46,773 bases of DNA from Candidatus Latescibacterota bacterium (GTDB lineage Bacteria; Latescibacterota; UBA2968; GCA-2709665): positions 1 through 46,773 of the forward strand of contig JAAXHW010000022.1 of the NCBI GenBank assembly GCA_012270675.1. The letters run 5' to 3'. A model generated the notes under the pieces. It did no database searches. It was not told where the DNA came from and saw only the letters and a program-made list of their open reading frames with translations. Each line of letters begins with the position of its first letter. Position 1 is the stretch's first letter. Both the position numbers and the translations under genes were made by a program. This document shows, one piece after another, positions 7,929-15,715 of this stretch.

Positions 7929-9713
7929 TCAGATCTTTTTCCGCAGGGCTTGCAGGCGGTCCCGGGCGGTATCGGCCTCCAGGCTTTGGGGGTATTCGAT
8001 CAGGAGGGTTTCGTAGGCGTTCAGCGCGTCGTAGACCTGTCCCAGTCGCTCCCCGTAGATCCGGGCCAGGGCCATCTGCGCCCAGGGACACAGCGGACTC
8101 CAGGGGACATCGGAGATCAATCGGCGGCAGGCCCCGATGGCCTCCGGGTAGCGTTCGAGCGCCTCCAGGAGTTCAACCTGTTGGGCCAGCGCCCGGTCCA
8201 GGAGGGCCGATTTGGGGTGAGATTTGAGCCAGTCCTGAAAGGCACCCAGCGCGCGTTCGGCCTTCTGCTGGCGTTTGAGTCTCAACGCGGCAGCGTAGGC
8301 TTTGAGAGCATTCGGGTCACCCTGGCGTCCGTCCTGAATCAGGACCGAGAGGGCGAGGGCGTCGTTGAGGACATAGCGGACCGTTGAGCCCGAGAGGAGG
8401 CGGTCGAGCAGATCCCCGGCCGCGTCGAAGTCACCGGCGAGGAAGTGGCATTCGGCGATCCGGAGCCGGGCTTCATCGGCTCCCTGCTGTCCCCGGCGTT
8501 CCTGGACAATGAGGACACAGGCGGCTTTGGCCTCGGCAAATCGGTCCGACAGGAGCATGGCCTCTGCGATGTCGAAAAGGGCCCGGTAGCGCCAGGGGGT
8601 GCGGCGGCCTGTTTCGACCAGCGCCTGGAAGGTCTGCAGGGCCCTGTGGGAATCCTGATAGGCTTCGTGCAGGAGTCGACCAAGGCGGTATCGGGCCTCG
8701 TCGGCCTCGAGGCGGTTGGGGTAGCGGTCGATGAGGTCCCGGTAGAGGCGCCGGGCCTGGTCTGGCCGGCCGCGTCCACCCTCGGCCCGGGCCAGTCCAA
8801 GCAGGGCCAGGGGCTGGGGTTTGGACCTGTCAAAACGGCCGATGAGGGTCTGATAGGCCACCGCTGCGGTGGTGTTGTCCCCCTCCTTCAGCGCATGTGA
8901 GGCGATTTGGAAAAGGAGCGTCCGATGGCGGTGCGTCTCTCGCAGATGCCCGGTTAAGACCCGCAGGGCGTATCCGGCGTATCCAGCCGGGAGGGCGTAT
9001 TCGGTCAAGAGGGTGAGCCGGACGTTGTCATCAGGGTGTTTTCGAACTTCCTCTGCGAGGAGGTCCACAATCTTTTCGTGGTCGTCTCCCTCCCGGGCGA
9101 ATTTCCGGAAACGGGATGTGATGAGGTGGAGGTATTCCGGTTTTTCCTGGAGGTAGAGGAGGTATTCCGAAACGGCTTCGGGGTACCGGGCCTGGCGTTC
9201 TGCCAGTTCTGCGAGTTCCCGGGCAAAGAGGTGGAGGAGGCCGAGGGCCTCGCGCGCTTTTCGGTAGGTGGCTGCGCTCCGTGCATAGAGGTTGTTCGCC
9301 TTATAACGGCTGGCCACCCGGCTGTAAGGCCCCGAAGCGGTGGCACCCTCCAGGATGCGGTCCCAGGTTTCAAAGGCCTCGTCCCGGCGCCCCAGGGCGT
9401 AGAGGGCATCGCCCAGCCTGAGGCGGGCGGTGATATCCCGGGGGACCCTTTTGAGGCGTGCTCTGAGCAGGGACACGACCTGGTCGTGCCGCCCCATCCG
9501 GAAAAGCAGGTTCTGCAGGCGAAAGAGGATGTCGGCACGTCCGGGATAGTGCGCATAGAGCGTACGGTAGAGGCCCAGGGCATTGTCGAGGTCGCCACTG
9601 GCTTCCAGGGCTATTGCGCGCTTGAGGGTGTGGTTTATGTCCAGGACTTTGGCGTGGGCAGGGAGGAAGCCAAGGAGCAGGGTGAGGAAGGCCCGTGTAA
9701 GATACTTGCTCAT
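7929..9713 (-). CDS. Exported tetratricopeptide-repeat protein
   Basis: 594 aa with a signal peptide (MSKYLTRAFLTLLLGFLPAHA) followed by many TPR-like helical pairs from about residue 29 to the C-terminus (for example LEASGDLDNALGLYRTLYAH and LRLGDALYALGRRDEAFETW). It resembles periplasmic scaffold proteins of the YbgF/BamD/Tol-pal type but has no recognised catalytic domain. It starts 12 nt after the DUF4175-like gene and is followed after 26 nt by the GATase-like gene. It probably acts as the protein-protein scaffold of the MoxR cluster. Confidence 0.85.
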   Translation of the reverse strand: MSKYLTRAFLTLLLGFLPAHAKVLDINHTLKRAIALEASGDLDNALGLYRTLYAHYPGRADILFRLQNLLFRMGRHDQVVSLLRARLKRVPRDITARLRLGDALYALGRRDEAFETWDRILEGATASGPYSRVASRYKANNLYARSAATYRKAREALGLLHLFARELAELAERQARYPEAVSEYLLYLQEKPEYLHLITSRFRKFAREGDDHEKIVDLLAEEVRKHPDDNVRLTLLTEYALPAGYAGYALRVLTGHLRETHRHRTLLFQIASHALKEGDNTTAAVAYQTLIGRFDRSKPQPLALLGLARAEGGRGRPDQARRLYRDLIDRYPNRLEADEARYRLGRLLHEAYQDSHRALQTFQALVETGRRTPWRYRALFDIAEAMLLSDRFAEAKAACVLIVQERRGQQGADEARLRIAECHFLAGDFDAAGDLLDRLLSGSTVRYVLNDALALSVLIQDGRQGDPNALKAYAAALRLKRQQKAERALGAFQDWLKSHPKSALLDRALAQQVELLEALERYPEAIGACRRLISDVPWSPLCPWAQMALARIYGERLGQVYDALNAYETLLIEYPQSLEADTARDRLQALRKKI

Positions 9714-9725
9714 GAGTATCCCCGG

Positions 9726-12700
9726 TTACGGTTTTTGATGGTTCTGGCCTTTTGCGAGGGCATCCTGCATCAGGCTTTCGAAATAGCGCCGGATGAGGCC
9801 CTGGTACTCAGCGGGGTATCCCTCCTTCAGGGCATCGCGGAGCCGCCTCCGGAGGGGGTTGTCGGCCTCTCCCAGGTCGGATGGGAGGGAGCCGGGACCG
9901 CGGTAGGCGACCTTTCTGCCCTGTCGGGCTTCCCGCTGTTTGCTCCATCCGCGCTGGCGCACCGAGCGCTGGGCATCCAGCAGGCGGGAGAGGATGCGCC
10001 GCTGGCGGTTCAGGGTCTGCTGTGTGATCCGCTGCCGCTGAAGGTCCCCAGCCACCTCTTCCATTTCCGAAGCGATATGTCTGAGGTCACCGAGCAGCTG
10101 CTGGCGCAGGGAATTCAGAAGTTCTTCCAGGGCCTGCTCAATGCCCCGTTGTCGGGCGGCCAGCCGGTTGAGGCTCATCCGTGTACCTCCCCCCGGCCTC
10201 TGCTGCTGAAAAAGGGCTTCGGTCCGGGCGTTGAGCTCGCCCTGCTGGCCGGAAAGCTGCTGCATCCGCTGGAGTATTTCTTCAAAGCCAAGTGCCGAAG
10301 CGGCGGAGGCAAGGTCGGTGAGGCCCTGGCGCACCAGCAGGGCCGCGGTGTTGAGGTTGCCCATAGCCTCTTTGGCGCTTCGGGCCGCACGGGAAGCATT
10401 TCCGCGCTGGATGTGGCCGGCAGCCTCCTCCATTTTCTGAAGGGCCCGTCCCAGAGCGCCGCTGGTTTGAGGTGTGAGGAAAAAGGTCTTCCGGGAGGCC
10501 TCCGAAAGGCGCTGGGCCATCCGATTGGCGCCGGAGAAGATGCGCGCCTGTTCCAGGGCCAGAGACGTTGAGTGCGTATCGCGGGAGATCGCTTCGGCCT
10601 GCCGGGCGGTTTGTTCCTGATCCCGGGAGAGGGAGAGGAGGTCGTGCAAGGCCCGGTTGAGTTCCCGGGTAATCCCGGTTTTCTGATTCTGTACGAAGGC
10701 CTGTCGGGTTTGTCTGAGTTGTCGGGTCATTTCCCGGAGGTCTTTTGCAACCGCCTGTGCCTGCTGCCGGGCTGGCCCTATCTGCCCGGCGCGGAGGATT
10801 TGACCGACCCGCGCTATGCGGTCGGCCACCCGGCGTTCGCCGAGTGCATCGGCCACCCGGTGCAGGTCTTCCCCCGTGGGATCGGGCATCTGCTCTGCGG
10901 CCCGGCTCAGTTCGTTCTGTAGCCTTTGGGTATCGCGCGCCAACAGGTCTTCCCGTTCGGCCAGGGTCTGGGGCTGCGCCTCTTTCCGGAGGTCCTCTAC
11001 GATGTCTTGCTGTTCGGCTGCCAGTTCTTCCATTCCTTTGACCAGAGCATCCAGATTCTGCTGGTGCTGCACCCGTTTGAGGAGGGCAATGCTGCGGTCG
11101 AGGGCCTGCTGGAACGCCTCCTGTTCATTCCGGAACGCATTGAGGGCCTCCTGAACGGCATCGGGATCGACCGCATTGAGGGCCTCCTGGAGCTTTTCCA
11201 TTGCCCGGTTGAGTTCGGGGGTTTGGATTTGGGAGAAGAGTTCCCGGATTTCCTCCAGTTTCTGAAGGGTTTCAGCAGCCATCAGGCCACTGCTTTCGAG
11301 CCGGTCGAGGGTTTTGTTGAGCTTTTGCACAATCTGTTTCAGGCGTTCGCCGGCCCGGGTTTGCTCTGCAAGGCCGATTTCCAGTTCCTTACGCTCCTGC
11401 CACTCCAGGTCGCCCTTTTTGAGGAGTTCGTGGGCGACTTTTCCAAGGCGTTTCTGAAGTTCTTTTCCCGCCTGCCACATCGATTCCATCTGCTCCAGGC
11501 CTTCCTGCTGGGCCAGCCGGGCCTCCTGGTGGATTTCAAAGAGGGAGGGAAAGCGGACCGTAAATTGGGTGGATTCGCCGTGGGTCGGTCCGGATACGGT
11601 GTTGTTGTCATAGACGCGCATCCGGTAGGTGACCTGGTCTCCGGGCAGGAGGTCCAGGCCGGAAAGGTCCCAGAGGACGCCCTGAGTCAGGTCTTTTGCA
11701 CCGACGGTGTCCAGGGCAACCGGAAGGGTCTGATTCGGGGTGCCGTCGTTGATGGTGTAGCGCACTTCCATCCGGGAGACCCCAAAGTCATCGTGGGCCT
11801 CGGCAAGGAGGGGCACCTGCATGGTTTCTCCCAATTCCGAATCGGCGCCGGGGCGCAGCAGGCGGACTTCCGGGGGGTGGTCCCGGAGGGCAACGATCCG
11901 GTATTCCACGGGATCCCGGTTGGGAATCATATGGGGATCAAGCAGACCGATGGTATAGCGCCGGTCATCGGTGACGGTGAGTTCGGCCTGTGCGGTGCGG
12001 CCGTTGATGCGGGTCGGCAGTCGGGTATTGTTATCGAAGTCCAGCCAGGCTTCCTCCAAAGGCAGACTGGCCTGGATCTGGAGGCGGACAGATGTGCCGA
12101 TGGGTGCGACGATATCTCCCCCTTCCACTTCACGGCGTTCGTCCAGCCGGGTATGGTCCGGGTAGTGGTAGTGACGTACGATTTGGGTGACCATGGGACG
12201 CGCACGGACCGTGAGGGTATAAGCGGGGGTTTCAGCGTCGTTGGCCTGCAGACGGTAAGCCAACGAGCGGGTGAGGGTACCGAACCGATGTTTCACGCGG
12301 TTCTGGCGGACCGGCAGGTCCAGAGGCGTCCAGACGTCTACGCCCTTTTCCCGGACGGTCAACCGGGCCTGCAGGGGGACCACCCCGGAGAGGTCGGCGT
12401 GGATTTCAAAGGGGTCCCCCGCAATGACTTCGGCATTTCCGGGCCGAAGTTCGATCCGGGTATCGGACGGCCGGACGTAGGCCGTCCGGGGGTGGGCCAG
12501 GCGGCTGGCAGCGCCTCTTATGGGTTCGGTCCAGAGGCCGAAGCACCCCAGGACCAACAGGGCCATCCCTCCGCACAGGCCGGCCATGCGGAGGGGACGG
12601 GCGCGGTCGACTGTGGCATCGAAATCGAGGTCGGCAGCAGTTTGTGTGGCCTGCACAATGGCGGCGGCTGTCATTTGGGGGGAGGTCCCCTGCCTGTCCC

Positions 12701-13058
12701 TTTCCCTGTCCCTCCAGAGCTGGAGGGCGCTGATGAGGCGTTGCTTTAGCCCGCCGAAGTGGCGTTCCACACAAAGGGCCACCTCCTCCAGGGTCGGGGG
12801 AGCCAGGAGGGGATAGAGGCAGAAGCGGGCAAGAAGGCCGATCAGACCGAGGCTTGCTACCGCTTCGAGGAGGAGCTTGGCCGTGGGCGAAAGGTAGACC
12901 CCTGCTTCGAGGAGGAGCAGGACCAGCCCGGCACCCAGGCCACAGGCAAGTGTAAGGCAAAGGCCGGTGAGGCAACGGGCAGCGGTATGCTTTCGCCGGA
13001 GCCTTCGGAGCCGCTGCAGGAGGTCCTGGTAGGCAATATGGACGGAGGTGCTGAACAT
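9726..13058 (-). CDS. Giant DUF4175-like membrane protein with long coiled coil
   Basis: 1110 aa. Predicted transmembrane helices are at about 30-51, 61-85 and 156-177. They are followed by beta-rich, Ig-like segments (about 190-520, e.g. YVRPSDTRIELRPGNAEVIA) and then about 580 residues of Gln/Glu/Arg-rich coiled coil to the C-terminus. The architecture matches DUF4175-type proteins that accompany MoxR/DUF58 genes. It starts 1 nt after the DUF4159 stop. The long coiled coil, likely periplasmic, could span part of the envelope. Two large plus-strand ORFs over this gene (511 and 607 aa) are antisense shadows. Confidence 0.8.
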   Translation of the reverse strand: MFSTSVHIAYQDLLQRLRRLRRKHTAARCLTGLCLTLACGLGAGLVLLLLEAGVYLSPTAKLLLEAVASLGLIGLLARFCLYPLLAPPTLEEVALCVERHFGGLKQRLISALQLWRDRERDRQGTSPQMTAAAIVQATQTAADLDFDATVDRARPLRMAGLCGGMALLVLGCFGLWTEPIRGAASRLAHPRTAYVRPSDTRIELRPGNAEVIAGDPFEIHADLSGVVPLQARLTVREKGVDVWTPLDLPVRQNRVKHRFGTLTRSLAYRLQANDAETPAYTLTVRARPMVTQIVRHYHYPDHTRLDERREVEGGDIVAPIGTSVRLQIQASLPLEEAWLDFDNNTRLPTRINGRTAQAELTVTDDRRYTIGLLDPHMIPNRDPVEYRIVALRDHPPEVRLLRPGADSELGETMQVPLLAEAHDDFGVSRMEVRYTINDGTPNQTLPVALDTVGAKDLTQGVLWDLSGLDLLPGDQVTYRMRVYDNNTVSGPTHGESTQFTVRFPSLFEIHQEARLAQQEGLEQMESMWQAGKELQKRLGKVAHELLKKGDLEWQERKELEIGLAEQTRAGERLKQIVQKLNKTLDRLESSGLMAAETLQKLEEIRELFSQIQTPELNRAMEKLQEALNAVDPDAVQEALNAFRNEQEAFQQALDRSIALLKRVQHQQNLDALVKGMEELAAEQQDIVEDLRKEAQPQTLAEREDLLARDTQRLQNELSRAAEQMPDPTGEDLHRVADALGERRVADRIARVGQILRAGQIGPARQQAQAVAKDLREMTRQLRQTRQAFVQNQKTGITRELNRALHDLLSLSRDQEQTARQAEAISRDTHSTSLALEQARIFSGANRMAQRLSEASRKTFFLTPQTSGALGRALQKMEEAAGHIQRGNASRAARSAKEAMGNLNTAALLVRQGLTDLASAASALGFEEILQRMQQLSGQQGELNARTEALFQQQRPGGGTRMSLNRLAARQRGIEQALEELLNSLRQQLLGDLRHIASEMEEVAGDLQRQRITQQTLNRQRRILSRLLDAQRSVRQRGWSKQREARQGRKVAYRGPGSLPSDLGEADNPLRRRLRDALKEGYPAEYQGLIRRYFESLMQDALAKGQNHQKP

Positions 13059-13059
13059 G

Positions 13060-13782
13060 TTAATGCGTCAGGGCCCAGACGATGATGTTGGTGCCCATCC
13101 TGAGGGCAGCTTCCCGTTTCTCCGGGGGATCGTTGTGGACATCGGGGTCGTCCCAGCCGTCCCCGATGTCGCTCTCAAAAGTGTAGAGGACCACAAGCCG
13201 TTCCCCGTGAAAGATGCCCAAGGTCTGCGGCGGGCCCCCGTCGTGTTCGTGAATTTTGGGCAGTCCGTTCGGAAACTTGAAGGGGGTCTGAAAGATGCCG
13301 AAAGAAGGGGGAAGCTCCACAAGCCGCTTGTCGGGGAAGACCCGTTCGATTTCCCTGCGGAAGGCGCGGTCGAGGCCGTAGTCGTCGTTGGCGAAGAGGA
13401 AGCCTCCGTGTTCCAGATAGGTCCGGAGTCGGCGGACCTCCTCTTCGGTGAAGCGGAGGTTGCCGTGGCCGGTGAGATAAAGGACGGGGTAGGCGAAAAG
13501 GTTTTCGTCCATGATTTCGACCTGGGCCTCTTCTTTTGCCGTCCGAATCGGTGTGTGTTTGCGGATAAAGGCCAGAAGGTTCGGAATTCCGGTGGGGCCG
13601 TTGTACCAGTCTCCACCTCCGCCGTATTTGAGCCTGGCCATGGTGAATCCTGCGGTGGGCTGCCGGAGCTGAGCGGAGGGTTGGACCACAAGGCCCAGAT
13701 AGAGGATCAGACACAGCGCAGGCGTGGACAGGAACCTGTTTGGCCTGTGAATTGACTTCAAAATTCTTCCCATTCTATTCAT
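13060..13782 (-). CDS. DUF4159 domain protein, exported
   Basis: 240 aa from the ATG at 13782; an alternative ATG is 9 nt downstream, and both have weak ribosome-binding sites (AAAGAAA). The signal peptide or anchor is around residues 18-37 (LSTPALCLILYLGLVVQPSAQ). DUF4159 features include MARLKYGGGGDWYNGPTGIP, LYLTGHGNLRFTEEE and GGFLFANDDYGLDRAFRREI. The fold is GATase1-like but has Asp, not Cys, in the elbow. First gene of the MoxR cluster; its stop lies 1 nt from the start of the DUF4175-like gene. Confidence 0.85.
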   Translation of the reverse strand: MNRMGRILKSIHRPNRFLSTPALCLILYLGLVVQPSAQLRQPTAGFTMARLKYGGGGDWYNGPTGIPNLLAFIRKHTPIRTAKEEAQVEIMDENLFAYPVLYLTGHGNLRFTEEEVRRLRTYLEHGGFLFANDDYGLDRAFRREIERVFPDKRLVELPPSFGIFQTPFKFPNGLPKIHEHDGGPPQTLGIFHGERLVVLYTFESDIGDGWDDPDVHNDPPEKREAALRMGTNIIVWALTH

Positions 13783-13799
13783 TTTCTTTGATGATACAT

Positions 13800-14171
13800 T
13801 CAGGAGTCTGCAGCCCGGCGGTTTGAAGCGGGGGAAGCGATTTGAAAGAGAATGGGCTGTTGGGGATGCGCAGCGGGGACGTCGAAGGTAAAACTGCAGT
13901 CGAAGTCGACATCTGCCAGGCATTTCTCGTTGATGGGAAACGCCGCACACTGGCCGGGTCGGTCTTCGTAAATGCTGCACACGGAGCCCCCGTCTTCTTT
14001 AATGAGAAATGGACAGCGAAAAAGAATTTCACAGCAGTTCCCGCATCGGTTGCACTCTCCCTGCCGGAGCGCCATCTGCCGGTCTACGTAGTTCTTCTGA
14101 AAGTGGACCAGGGCAAAACGTCGAACTTTTCCGGTTGCCTGTTTGATTTTTTGCCGAAATTTGAGCGCCAT
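13800..14171 (-). CDS. YkgJ-family cysteine-cluster protein
   Basis: 123 aa from the ATG at 14171; the track start at 14174 is a TTG codon. The CNRCGNCC motif (C..C..CC) and later Cys residues (CPF, CSIYEDRPGQC, CLADVDFDC) define the YkgJ/Fe-S-or-zinc cluster family. These small proteins have no firm function; metal chelation is assumed. The start overlaps the flippase stop by one base (TGATG), so it is translationally coupled to the flippase and may be part of envelope polysaccharide handling rather than the MoxR cluster downstream. Confidence 0.85.
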   Translation of the reverse strand: MALKFRQKIKQATGKVRRFALVHFQKNYVDRQMALRQGECNRCGNCCEILFRCPFLIKEDGGSVCSIYEDRPGQCAAFPINEKCLADVDFDCSFTFDVPAAHPQQPILFQIASPASNRRAADS

Positions 14172-15676
14172 CAACCCTCTCCGTTCAGCGAGTTTTCGTA
14201 TGGACGCTTTTCGCTTTGCACCCGGGGGAACCGGACCATCGATCGGAGGTTATGCCATTCCTGCGGGTCGAAAAAGTTCCAGCCCCAGAGGATGATGGGG
14301 TAGGCCAGCAGGGAGATCCCCCGCGCGATGCCCCCGGGCGTGATCCCATGAATATAATCGGATGTGAAGAGAAAGACAACTGTTCCGGCCACACCGATCT
14401 TTGCGAGGCGCCGGTATTCGTAAGGCACCGGGTAGAAACGGCGTGTTTGGAGGTAAAGGAGCAGCGCCATCAGGCTGTAGGCGGCCAGCGTACTCCAGGC
14501 TGCGGCGATAAATCCGATCCGGGGGATGAGCAGCAGGTTGATGCCGATATTGACAACCGCTCCTGCACCGACGATGGCCGGGAGCATCCGGGTGCGCCTC
14601 TGGACGTAGACGCCGGCTGTGAAGATAACATAGATCCCGGAGAGGAGGTACGCGAGCAGGATGGGGGCAACAATACCCTGAGCCTTGAGGTAGACAGACG
14701 CGTTGGACCCGGCGACCAGGAGGATCAATTCCCTGGAAAAGTTCAGGATGCAGAGCAAGAGAAACACCGCTGTCAGGCTGAAGTATGTGGTCACCCGCGC
14801 ACAGAGGGCATGCGCGCCTTCCCGGTCGGGAATTGAGAGGACCGTCGGCGCCCAGGCGGCCCGGAGCACACGGACCGCAATGAGCATGGGCAGGGTGAAC
14901 TTGTAGACGATATCGTAGATGCCCACCTCTTCGATTCCGAGGAAAATGCGGATCAGGTAACGGTCGGAAAGGTTGATGACAAGAAGCGCCAGGGCGGAGG
15001 GAACAAAGGGAATGCCAAAAGCAAGGAGTTCCCGGACGGCTGCGGGAGAATAGATCAGGCGGAGGTTTTGCCAGCAGACCGGAGAGAGCGCGAGAAAGGC
15101 GAAGGCCGAACTGGCGATATTGCTCCAGAAAATCGCTCGAACACCCTGTCCGAGGCCGGCGATGAGGTAGACGGTGAGGCCCATTTGCAGGCTGTGCTGC
15201 ACGAGCCTGACCGCCGCGTAGGTGGCGGAGCGCTGTCGGGCCCGACAGACGGTGAAGAGGGGTTCGCTGAGGGTATCCAGCAGGATAATTACCGCTATGA
15301 GATGGAAGATATCGGCATAGGCCCCGGCGCCCAGGAAATGGTGCGCAAGCGGAACTGCCCCTGCCCAGAGCAGGGCGGAGAGGGTGAGTCCCACGCCAAA
15401 GAGGGTCCAGAAGGCGGAACTGAAGCGGTTGCGATGCACCGCCGGGTCGCCCTTTCCCGAGAGATAGCGAACCAGGGCCTGGTTCAGCCCCAGAGAGTAA
15501 AAGATGGTGCTGAGGCCGATAAAGACAAAGGCGAGGGACCTCACGCCGTTGTCGCCGGTGGAGAGCATCCGGGCGTAGAGGGGCAGCAGGAAGAAGGATA
15601 CGGAGCGTCCCAGCAGGTCGCCGATGCCGTAGATGGCGGTGTGTTTGAACAGGGATTTGATTCGGTCGAAGAGCAT
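14171..15676 (-). CDS. Oligosaccharide flippase (Wzx/MATE-like polysaccharide biosynthesis protein)
   Basis: 501 aa, highly hydrophobic, with about 14 predicted membrane helices. The N-terminal HTAIYGIGDLLGRSVSFFLLPLYARMLS is typical of RfbX/Wzx-type flippases that translocate undecaprenyl-linked glycans across the inner membrane. No glycosyltransferases are adjacent, so the substrate is unknown. It begins 39 nt after priA and overlaps the YkgJ-family gene by one base. A 536-aa Pro/Arg-rich ORF in another frame is a shadow. Confidence 0.9.
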   Translation of the reverse strand: MLFDRIKSLFKHTAIYGIGDLLGRSVSFFLLPLYARMLSTGDNGVRSLAFVFIGLSTIFYSLGLNQALVRYLSGKGDPAVHRNRFSSAFWTLFGVGLTLSALLWAGAVPLAHHFLGAGAYADIFHLIAVIILLDTLSEPLFTVCRARQRSATYAAVRLVQHSLQMGLTVYLIAGLGQGVRAIFWSNIASSAFAFLALSPVCWQNLRLIYSPAAVRELLAFGIPFVPSALALLVINLSDRYLIRIFLGIEEVGIYDIVYKFTLPMLIAVRVLRAAWAPTVLSIPDREGAHALCARVTTYFSLTAVFLLLCILNFSRELILLVAGSNASVYLKAQGIVAPILLAYLLSGIYVIFTAGVYVQRRTRMLPAIVGAGAVVNIGINLLLIPRIGFIAAAWSTLAAYSLMALLLYLQTRRFYPVPYEYRRLAKIGVAGTVVFLFTSDYIHGITPGGIARGISLLAYPIILWGWNFFDPQEWHNLRSMVRFPRVQSEKRPYENSLNGEG

Positions 15677-15715
15677 GGACAGGAGGGGCGACCGGCCGGT
15701 CGCCCGTACGGTTTG

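Noticed and set aside
10926-12749. 607-aa plus-strand ORF (and 511-aa ORF at 9036-10571)
   Set aside because: Antisense to the giant coiled-coil gene; open because the complementary codons (Leu, Glu, Gln-rich) are stop-poor; no recognisable domain.
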